Assembly (NCBI GenBank): GCA_934754505.1
Contig: CAKVIE010000023.1
Span: 1-27,180 of the forward strand
From: an uncultured Candidatus Melainabacteria bacterium
GTDB taxonomy: Bacteria; Cyanobacteriota; Vampirovibrionia; Gastranaerophilales; Gastranaerophilaceae
Length of the DNA stretch: 27,180 nt
Direction of reading: 5' to 3'
Part shown: one piece after another, positions 21,786 through 27,180 of the stretch
Layout: each line of letters starts with the position of its first letter
Numbering within the stretch: position 1 is the first letter of the stretch
Notes under the pieces: model-generated
Seen by the model: the letters and a program-made list of their open reading frames with translations, nothing else
What the model was told of the DNA's origin: nothing
The model's database searches: none
Made by a program: the position numbers and the translations under genes

Positions 21786-22880
21786 ATGATAGATTACTCA
21801 TTTGTTTTCGATAAAATTAGAGATTCCTATGCATTGTTATCTTATAACAACAAATTGGGTGAAGCGGTTATCCCTTTACGTTATTTTTTAGATGTAACTT
21901 ATCGCTGTAATTTAAAATGCCCTTATTGTTACGTTGGAGATGAAAGAAACAAAAATGAACTTTCAACGGAAGAATGGCTTAATGTTATAAAACAGATACC
22001 GAGATTCGGCATAATTTCTATTATCGGCGGTGAACCTCTTATCAGAAAAGATTTTAGAGAAATTTATGCAGCAGCTTCCGAAAGAGTTTTCTCAAAAGTT
22101 AATCTGTATTCAAACGCACTTTTGATGAAAGAATCTCACATTGACGATTTTATCAAATATAAATTACTCTGCCTCTCCATATCATTAGACGGATATAAAG
22201 AAAAACACGATGCTAACCGATTATGCGAAGGGGCTTACGATAAAGTTATTTCAAACCTTGACATGCTTCAGGCAAAATCAAAAAATAAACATAAAATTCT
22301 TCTTGATATCAAAACAGTATTACTCGAAAACAACCTTGAAGATTTAATAAAATTGTACGAAGTCTGCACGGAAAAACAATATGACTTTTTCTCGATTGCA
22401 GTTAAAAGAAATAATTGTTTAAAACAAAGCTCTATACTTCGAGAAAATTTAGACAAAGAATTTTACGAAACAGAATATCCGTTGGAATTGTATTTTGACA
22501 TGGATAAATTCAAAGAAGTATATAAAGAACTTTTGAAAATTCAAAAACATTCAAAGACAAAACTTCGCTGGGCTCCAAAATTCAAGCCTAATGCAACGGG
22601 GCTGAAACAAATTGAAGATTTATTTGCAAACGGAAAGAAACCTGTTTCAGAACTTTATAAACCTTGTTTGTTCCCATATTCAAACATTTTCATAAATTCC
22701 GAGGGAATTGTATATCCGTGTTTGTCTGTTGCAATGGGGTCAGTCAGAGAAAAAAGTTTGAAAGAAATACTAAATTTACCAAAATACAGATGTTTCAGAA
22801 AAAATTTGAAAGCATCGAAAATATTTACGGGCTGCCAATTATGTTGTGAAGCCTATCCGAAAAAACAGGAGTCAAAATAA
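21786..22880 (+). CDS. Radical SAM protein with SPASM-like C-terminal cysteines
   Basis: This 364-residue enzyme should use a [4Fe-4S] cluster and S-adenosylmethionine for radical chemistry. The cluster motif C-N-L-K-C-P-Y-C is at 41-48, with GGEPLIRKDF (81-90) matching the SAM-binding glycine motif and SISLDGYKEKHD near 131-142. The C-terminal part has Cys294, Cys312, Cys336, Cys350, Cys353 and Cys354 around I-N-S-E-G-I-V-Y-P-C and C-x-x-C-C, the form of a SPASM/twitch domain holding extra clusters. Such enzymes mature peptides, make cofactors or modify enzymes. Its stop overlaps the start of a TSCPD gene (TAATG), so the two are made together. It has its own promoter and an AAAGGA site. Substrate unknown. 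The small Cys-rich partner is a natural candidate. Confidence 0.85.
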   Translation: MIDYSFVFDKIRDSYALLSYNNKLGEAVIPLRYFLDVTYRCNLKCPYCYVGDERNKNELSTEEWLNVIKQIPRFGIISIIGGEPLIRKDFREIYAAASERVFSKVNLYSNALLMKESHIDDFIKYKLLCLSISLDGYKEKHDANRLCEGAYDKVISNLDMLQAKSKNKHKILLDIKTVLLENNLEDLIKLYEVCTEKQYDFFSIAVKRNNCLKQSSILRENLDKEFYETEYPLELYFDMDKFKEVYKELLKIQKHSKTKLRWAPKFKPNATGLKQIEDLFANGKKPVSELYKPCLFPYSNIFINSEGIVYPCLSVAMGSVREKSLKEILNLPKYRCFRKNLKASKIFTGCQLCCEAYPKKQESK

Positions 22881-23155
22881 TGGTTGAAACAATTCAATAT
22901 CAAACAAAAGGTACTTGCTGCAAATTAATATATTTGCAAATTGAAGACGATAAAGTTTTAGATGCGGAATTTTTAGGCGGTTGTAGCGGAAATCTTCAAG
23001 GGATAAAATCTTTAATAAAAGGCATGCCGATTGATGATGTCATAACAAGATTACAGGGAATAGATTGTAACGGAAAAGGAACAAGCTGCCCTGATCAGTT
23101 GGCAGCTTGTCTTTCCGAATATAAAAAACAAAAATCAGCTTCTAAAACCCTGTAA
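22880..23155 (+). CDS. TSCPD-domain protein (TIGR03905-like)
   Basis: This 91-residue protein is a stand-alone TSCPD domain, the module also found at the C-terminus of class II ribonucleotide reductase (NrdJ). The signature G-T-S-C-P-D-Q-L-A is at 67-75, and FLGGCSGNLQGI at 31-42 is the other conserved block. Six cysteines (13, 14, 35, 63, 70, 77) suggest metal or cluster binding. Its start overlaps the radical SAM stop by one base (TAATG), which indicates coupled translation and a functional link. Its 3' end overlaps the convergent AlaDH-like gene by 14 bases. Molecular function of stand-alone TSCPD proteins is not well known to me. Confidence 0.88.
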   Translation: MVETIQYQTKGTCCKLIYLQIEDDKVLDAEFLGGCSGNLQGIKSLIKGMPIDDVITRLQGIDCNGKGTSCPDQLAACLSEYKKQKSASKTL

Positions 23156-24263
23156 GCATTGAAAGTTCGTAAACTTCTTCTTCGAACATATCAGCAGTTT
23201 TTTCGTCTGTAATATTGCCGTCGTATGTCATAACACCGGAAATCAATTCACGGTTTTCTCGTAATGCTTCAATAAAGTCCAAGTTTGAAACAACTGACGA
23301 AATATACGGAACAAGAGTTTCCGCAACAGCAGACGAAACTGTTTTTGCCGCCATTGAAGCAATATCGGGATTGCAGAAATAGAAAATACCGTCATTCTCG
23401 TAAATCGGATTTTCAGCTGATAAAACTCTGTCCATTGATTCTACGACAATGTTGTCGGAAGCAAGTCCCGCATCAATAATGAGAGAACCTTTTTTCATTG
23501 ATTTTACATCATCATAGGTAACAATTGGCGGTAAATTTTTATTGTTGCGTTTTACGGCACAGATTAAAATATCGGTATCAGATAACAATTTCTCGAGATT
23601 TTCTCTATTTGAAAAATAAGTTTTGATATTACAGCAGGCAATTTCTTCAATTTTGCGTAAAAGATACGGATTTGTATCAAGAATTGATACATCAGCCCCG
23701 ATTGCAGCAGCAGTTTTTGCCGCATTAAAACCGACAGTTCCTGCTCCGATAACCGTTATCTTCAAAGGAGTAATTCCTGTTGCTCCGCCGATTAATGCAC
23801 CGCCCATCTGTTTTTCGGCAACTGACGATGCAATTCTTATCAAAGTTTTTCCAACAATTTCAGAACCTGCTTTTAAAAACGGATAATTTCCGTAAGCATT
23901 TTTTATATTTGCAAAATTGATTGTCGTAATCTTCTTTTCTCTGACAACATTCATCAAATCATTTTTGTTCGAATATTTAAAAAATGAGAAAATAATTTGA
24001 TTTTTTTTGAGGAAATCATATTCATCAGATGTCGGCTGATTAATTTTTATCATAACATCTGCTTGTGAATAGACCTCTTGAGCCGAAGTTAAAACTTCAG
24101 CACCGTTTTTTTTGAATTCATTATCAGAAAAACCTGCGTTTTTACCGAGGTTTCTTTGAATGACGACCTTATGCCCTAAATCCGTCAAAGTTCTTGTTAA
24201 AGAGGGAGTTAAGGCGATTTTTTTCTCGTCGGGTTTAACTTCAACAACTGAACCTATAATCAT
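23142..24263 (-). CDS. Alanine dehydrogenase/PNT-fold protein with altered active site
   Basis: This 373-residue protein has the two-domain fold of alanine dehydrogenase and the alpha subunit of NAD(P) transhydrogenase. The N-terminal half opens with IGSVVEVKPDEKKIALTP, and an NAD-binding GAGTVGFNAA is at 163-172. Compared with mycobacterial alanine dehydrogenase, the pyruvate-binding Arg15 is Lys15, Lys75 is Asn75 (IKINQP), catalytic His96 is Lys96 (FFKYSN), and the position of Asp270 is Ala258 (IDAGLASD). The usual N-M-P-G-A-V-P-R block is NPDIASMAAKTVS. It therefore probably does not make pyruvate from alanine in the usual way. It starts within the TAATG overlap with pyrF and is translated with it. 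Alternatives are an amino-acid dehydrogenase with a different substrate, or a non-enzymatic NAD-binding protein. Family sure, function not. Confidence 0.78.
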   Translation of the reverse strand: MIIGSVVEVKPDEKKIALTPSLTRTLTDLGHKVVIQRNLGKNAGFSDNEFKKNGAEVLTSAQEVYSQADVMIKINQPTSDEYDFLKKNQIIFSFFKYSNKNDLMNVVREKKITTINFANIKNAYGNYPFLKAGSEIVGKTLIRIASSVAEKQMGGALIGGATGITPLKITVIGAGTVGFNAAKTAAAIGADVSILDTNPYLLRKIEEIACCNIKTYFSNRENLEKLLSDTDILICAVKRNNKNLPPIVTYDDVKSMKKGSLIIDAGLASDNIVVESMDRVLSAENPIYENDGIFYFCNPDIASMAAKTVSSAVAETLVPYISSVVSNLDFIEALRENRELISGVMTYDGNITDEKTADMFEEEVYELSMLTGF

Positions 24264-25042
24264 TATTTCAAATAATCCTTTCTGACTTGATCACGGCATT
24301 TTGCAACTGCATCTTCAATTTCGTCAATGATTAATTTTGTTGCAGCAACAGGATCATCGTGGGAGATAATCGGTCTGCCGATAATAAGATAATCAACACC
24401 GGCTCTGATAGCTTCTGATGGCGAAACAGCTCTTAATTGGTCATTTACAACTGACCAAGCCGGTCTGATAGCAGGGCACATAATCAAAAATTCGTCGCCT
24501 AATTCTTTTCTGATTTTAGCTGCTTCTGCTGCTGATGCAACCACACCGTCCATTTCACATTCTTTTGCCAATTTTGCAAGATGAATACTGAAATCTTCAA
24601 TATTGCCGTTAATTCCGAGTTCTTCCGACAATGTTTTTTGACCGAGGCTTGAGAGCATTGTTACAGCCAAAATTGTAGGTTTGGAAATACCTGCTTTTTT
24701 AGCAGTTTCTCTGCAAAGTTTTGCAGTTGTAAGCATCATTTTTGAACCGCCGATAGCATTGACGTTAAAGAAATCAACCCCTTTTTTGAGAAGGTTTGCA
24801 GATGCTTTTGCAACCGTGTTTGGAATATCATTAAATTTTCCGTCAAAAAATACCTTTCCGCCATGCTTTTTAATCATTTCAACAGTTTGCATGCCTTCTG
24901 AAACAGCAAGCTGTAAGCCGATTTTAAAGAAACCGACATAATCTTTAAGCATAACAACGTATCTTTCAGCTTCTTCCGCAGTATTGCAATCAAGTGCTAA
25001 AACGATTCTGTCTTTTGCGAATATAGGTTTTTTTACAGACAT
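24263..25042 (-). CDS. pyrF: Orotidine 5'-phosphate decarboxylase
   Basis: The enzyme turns OMP into UMP, the last step of pyrimidine synthesis. The ATG at 25042 gives 259 residues and is preferred because AAGGAG lies 7 bases before it; a longer frame to 25081 begins with an unlikely MLTCFCHYY extension. Catalytic D-x-K-x-x-D is at 67-72 (D-G-K-F-N-D, then IPNT), with the barrel start IVLALDCN at 13-20. The phosphate-binding end CPAIRPAW and GVDYLIIGRPI is near the C-terminus. The length fits the larger bacterial group of this family. Its stop overlaps the start of the AlaDH-like gene (TAATG), so they are an operon. Confidence 0.93.
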   Translation of the reverse strand: MSVKKPIFAKDRIVLALDCNTAEEAERYVVMLKDYVGFFKIGLQLAVSEGMQTVEMIKKHGGKVFFDGKFNDIPNTVAKASANLLKKGVDFFNVNAIGGSKMMLTTAKLCRETAKKAGISKPTILAVTMLSSLGQKTLSEELGINGNIEDFSIHLAKLAKECEMDGVVASAAEAAKIRKELGDEFLIMCPAIRPAWSVVNDQLRAVSPSEAIRAGVDYLIIGRPIISHDDPVAATKLIIDEIEDAVAKCRDQVRKDYLK

Positions 25043-25137
25043 AATAAACTCCTTATAATAATGACAAAAACATGTTAGCACATAATGCCGACATGTTTCA
25101 AGATTAGCTTTTATATTTTAATTATTATTATAAATTA

Positions 25138-25467
25138 TTATGCAAATTCTTTCGCAAATTCTTTAGTTAAAACACATGCTTTTTCGTAAGCAAATTCTTC
25201 ACCGCTTGCAGAAAGTGAGTTGAATGACTGTTCAAAGAAATTATCACATTTTGCAAGAAATTCAGGTGATTGTTTTATGCAAAAATCAATATCCGATTGA
25301 ATATTATCCGGCTTAGCAACTTGAGATTTACCCAAGTAACCGTTGTCGGGAACAACATCGGCAGCAATTTCTGCTTTTGGTTGAGGAATATTGGATTCAT
25401 TAACCTTTTTAGGATTTGCAGAAATGTTAGGTAGAATATGCGGAATATTGTTGTTTATTTCATTCAT
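25138..25467 (-). CDS. Hypothetical protein, 109 residues
   Basis: I do not recognise a family. Residues 1-60 are polar and Pro/Asn/Ile-rich, probably disordered (INNNIPHILPNISANPKK, IPQPKAE). Residues 60-109 are helical and charged, with FCIKQSPEFLAKCDNFFEQ and ending in KEFAKEFA. There is no signal peptide or membrane span. Cys63 and Cys74 are the only notable residues besides Cys98 near the end. A GGAG site lies about 12 bases before the ATG, rather far. It is 95 bases upstream of pyrF on the same strand and may be co-transcribed. Confidence 0.6.
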   Translation of the reverse strand: MNEINNNIPHILPNISANPKKVNESNIPQPKAEIAADVVPDNGYLGKSQVAKPDNIQSDIDFCIKQSPEFLAKCDNFFEQSFNSLSASGEEFAYEKACVLTKEFAKEFA

Positions 25468-25664
25468 TTTAAAAATTTTTCTCCGTTTATATCTCCGATA
25501 GAATCAAACCGTGATGAAAATTTTTTTTGTTACTTTAAAATAAAAATATATATAATTTTTGATAAAAAACCCCGAAACGCAATTATTACGGAGAAATACA
25601 CTAATTTACATATCTTTACAATATTTGATTTTGAGAAAAAAATAAAATAAAATGAGAGAAATGC

Positions 25665-25693
25665 TTTACAAAGAAAAATTTTTAATTTAGAAT
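25665..25693 (+). promoter_or_regulatory. Promoter of tRNA-Ser
   Basis: TTTACA (25665-25670) and TAGAAT (25688-25693) are 17 bases apart, with the expected start about 18 bases before the mature tRNA end at 25719. Confidence 0.6.
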
Positions 25694-25718
25694 AGAAACA
25701 CAAGACCGAGCAAGGTAA

Positions 25719-25808
25719 GGAAGAGTGCCGGAGTGGTTGATCGGGCCGGTCTTGAAAACCGTTGAACCCGCAAGGGTTCCGTGGGTTCGAATCCCACCTC
25801 TTCCTCCA
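25719..25808 (+). tRNA. tRNA-Ser (anticodon UGA)
   Basis: A 90-nt class II tRNA with long variable arm (AACCCGCAAGGGTT hairpin) and encoded CCA. The acceptor stem is GGAAGAG/CTCTTCC. The anticodon loop is CTTGAAA with TGA, and the T arm is GTGGG-TTCGAAT-CCCAC. The base before CCA (discriminator 73) is T, whereas bacterial serine tRNAs usually have G there. The base before position 1 is A and could pair with it. A promoter lies upstream and a terminator downstream. Confidence 0.95.
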
Positions 25809-25813
25809 TTTAA

Positions 25814-25836
25814 AAGAGCCTGCACAGGCTCTTTTT
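25814..25836 (+). terminator. Intrinsic terminator of tRNA-Ser
   Basis: AAGAGCCTG and CAGGCTCTT form a nearly perfect stem followed by TTTTA. It begins 5 bases after the tRNA CCA. Confidence 0.85.
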
Positions 25837-25969
25837 TAATGCGGTTTTTGAGGATATAAAAGTTTTTGTATATATCCGTCAAATATCTCCTTTGGGGACT
25901 ATGTGGGGACTGAAAGGGTATTCAAAGTTTTTACAGCGGATAAAATTTATGTCACTATTCAACGTATAA
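25837..25969. other. Short spacer after tRNA-Ser with GGGGACT repeat
   Basis: No gene is seen. The notable item is a direct repeat GGGGACT-ATGT-GGGGACT at about 25894-25911. Integrase attachment sites often lie at tRNA 3' ends, but neither an integrase nor a second copy of the tRNA 3' end is in the window. Confidence 0.3.
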
Positions 25970-26614
25970 TTAAAACTCATTAGCACAATAATCAAAAATA
26001 CCTTTGACCTCATGCCATAAATCTTCATCAGATTTATCTTCGGGAAGTTCAAGAGTTATTGTTGGAATTTGCCTTTCCACACCTGCATAAGTACCGAAAC
26101 TTCCGGGGGTTTCATACCCGATATCGTCCGAAACAGGATAGCCCGTTATCTCGGAAAGCCTTTGTGCTTCTTCTTTCGCAGGCCCGTCAAAATTTACGAC
26201 TTTATACGGAGAATGAAGTGTCAAAATGAAATCAGGATTGTATTGCTCCAAAATTTCCATAACAAATCTCGTTTCAACCTCACTTGCAGGTTCTTTACCG
26301 CCAAAATAATGCTCGTCTTCAATGATTTTACGATTTTTTGTCGGGAAATTACGATTCAAATCCACACCGTTTGAATTTTGTCTTGTATTCAAAAACTTGC
26401 CATCAGGATTTAAACAAGGAATTATCAACAAATTGTTTTTCGGAATAATATCTTTTTCCTCTAAAAAACTGTTAATCAAATACTCGCCTTGAGGCTCATC
26501 ACCATGAAAAACCCCGATTATTAAAACAGTTTTTGCCGCATGTTCATTTTCAAATTGCAAAAGTTCAATGCTTCTGCCTTGCTTTGATAATATTTTTTTT
26601 AATTGCTTTATCAT
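25970..26614 (-). CDS. M14-family metallocarboxypeptidase, MpaA-like
   Basis: This 214-residue protein is a small M14 zinc carboxypeptidase. The zinc ligands are H37 and E40 in F-H-G-D-E-P-Q-G-E, and H134 in LTLHSP. Substrate residues are in NPDG (69-72) and GVDLNRNFP (83-91), and the catalytic glutamate is Glu189 in ITLELPE. There is no signal peptide, so it acts in the cytoplasm, as MpaA does when it releases diaminopimelate from murein tripeptide during cell-wall recycling. It is slightly shorter than MpaA (about 240). It is coupled to the YjbQ gene upstream by a TAATG overlap. Murein-peptide recycling is the best guess; another gamma-linked peptide is possible. Confidence 0.85.
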   Translation of the reverse strand: MIKQLKKILSKQGRSIELLQFENEHAAKTVLIIGVFHGDEPQGEYLINSFLEEKDIIPKNNLLIIPCLNPDGKFLNTRQNSNGVDLNRNFPTKNRKIIEDEHYFGGKEPASEVETRFVMEILEQYNPDFILTLHSPYKVVNFDGPAKEEAQRLSEITGYPVSDDIGYETPGSFGTYAGVERQIPTITLELPEDKSDEDLWHEVKGIFDYCANEF

Positions 26615-27027
26615 TATTCGCCCATAACCTTTATTAAAATTCGTTTATCTCTTTGACCGTCAAATTCTGCATAATAAATTTGCTGCCAAGTTCCGAAATC
26701 CAATCTTCCGTCTGTTACGGGAACTATAATTTCATGCCCGATAACAAGACTTTTCAAATGAGCATCACCGTTAGTTTCGCCTGTTTGATGATGTTTATAA
26801 TTAATATTATAAGGTGCAATGTCCTCAAGCCATTGCTCAATATCTTGTATTAAACCGCTTTCGGCATCATTAACATAAATTCCTGCGGTAATATGCATTG
26901 CACTTACCAAAATCATACCGTCCTTTATTCCGCTTTCATAAAGTGCATTTTCGACATCTCTTGTTATATTAATGTAGTCGTGAATGTTTTTTGTATGTAC
27001 CCATAAATATTTTGTGTGAAATTTCAT
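26614..27027 (-). CDS. YjbQ/UPF0047-family protein
   Basis: This 137-residue protein belongs to the YjbQ (UPF0047, TIGR00149) family, described in databases as secondary thiamine-phosphate synthase; its true cellular role is not settled. Visible motifs are SAMHITAGIYVND (42-54), the NGDAHLKS block with His90, and GTWQQIYYAEFDG (113-124) followed by RDKRILIKVMG. Length is standard. No strong ribosome-binding site is visible, but GGGGATTT precedes the ATG. Its stop overlaps the start of the M14 gene. Confidence 0.9.
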   Translation of the reverse strand: MKFHTKYLWVHTKNIHDYINITRDVENALYESGIKDGMILVSAMHITAGIYVNDAESGLIQDIEQWLEDIAPYNINYKHHQTGETNGDAHLKSLVIGHEIIVPVTDGRLDFGTWQQIYYAEFDGQRDKRILIKVMGE

Positions 27028-27110
27028 AAAATCCCCTTTTTGAGAATTTTATCAATTTATAAAAGAAAAATCAAAAATGTGTAGTTTTGGAAAGTTTTTG
27101 GAAAAACATA

Positions 27111-27133
27111 AAAAAAGAGCGGCAAAGCCGCTC
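27111..27133 (-). terminator. Intrinsic terminator for a gene beyond the right edge
   Basis: Minus-strand GAGCGGC and GCCGCTC (27127-27133 and 27117-27123) form a perfect 7-bp stem with a 3-base loop, followed by a run of Ts. It is oriented to end a minus-strand transcript entering from the right. A TAA on the minus strand at about 27164 could be that gene's stop, but too little is visible to call it. Confidence 0.8.
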
Positions 27134-27180
27134 GAAAACTGTGGTAAGTGTGTGAATGTGTGATTTTAAATCTTTCTCTA

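Noticed and set aside
25043..25081. Longer N-terminus for PyrF
   Set aside because: The extra residues overlap the AAGGAG ribosome-binding site of the internal ATG and do not resemble the family.
25682..25882. 66-residue minus-strand open frame
   Set aside because: It is antisense to tRNA-Ser, a well-known kind of false gene.
25894..25911. Integrated-element attachment site at tRNA-Ser
   Set aside because: A short direct repeat is present but no integrase, no copy of the tRNA 3' end and no foreign gene block; not supported.
1..27180. CRISPR array, insertion sequence or prophage
   Set aside because: No regularly spaced repeats, transposase or phage structural genes were seen on either strand.

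Overview
The window is low-GC DNA from a Gram-negative (diderm) bacterium using the standard bacterial code. An OmpH/Skp-type periplasmic chaperone, signal peptides, a haemagglutinin-like secreted protein and a murein-peptide carboxypeptidase point to an outer membrane and periplasm. The single-piece tmRNA can be read as ending in ANNVIKADFSRARALAA, which resembles cyanobacterial tags (ANNIV...). With the GH57 enzyme, the FlhB-like protein and the base composition, my best guess is a gut non-photosynthetic relative of Cyanobacteria (Melainabacteria/Vampirovibrionia, Gastranaerophilales-like). That is inference, not proof.

Layout. 1-439: intergenic palindromic repeats, no gene. 440-3736 (-): two envelope membrane proteins, an acyltransferase-3 and a GT-C-like protein. 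3737-4351: gene-poor, with two tiny ORFs that may be relics. 4352-5593 (-): tRNA-Ala, a small unknown gene and tmRNA, each with its own terminator. 5893-9648 (+): a GH57 alpha-glucan enzyme, a terminator, then a GT-C-like membrane protein with a small exported protein. 9710-10885 (-): an HNH protein whose metal-binding halves are about 180 residues apart. 11077-13618 (+): OmpH/Skp, an SGNH-like membrane-anchored protein, a hotdog thioesterase and a thioredoxin. 13671-13983 (+): a promoter, an unidentified structured RNA and tRNA-Met that probably share a transcript. 14080-17914 (-): a 1205-residue beta-helical haemagglutinin-like protein with an overlapping aromatic/Gly/His-rich tail ORF.

18134-21465 (-): a likely operon of an 83-residue unknown, maf, apt, a flhB-like gene with an unusual leader, and a FliA-like sigma factor. 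21786-23155 (+): a radical SAM/SPASM-like protein translationally coupled to a TSCPD protein. 23142-25467 (-): an alanine-dehydrogenase-fold protein lacking the usual active-site residues, pyrF and a small unknown. 25719-25808 (+): tRNA-Ser(UGA). 25970-27027 (-): an M14 carboxypeptidase coupled to a YjbQ-family protein. The right edge holds a terminator for a gene outside the window.

Most genes are housekeeping or envelope functions. I found no CRISPR array, insertion sequence, complete prophage or canonical defence cluster. The less ordinary items are the split HNH protein, the interleaved inverted repeats before flhB, the adhesin with its tail ORF, the radical SAM-TSCPD pair, the divergent AlaDH-like protein and the unidentified RNA before tRNA-Met.
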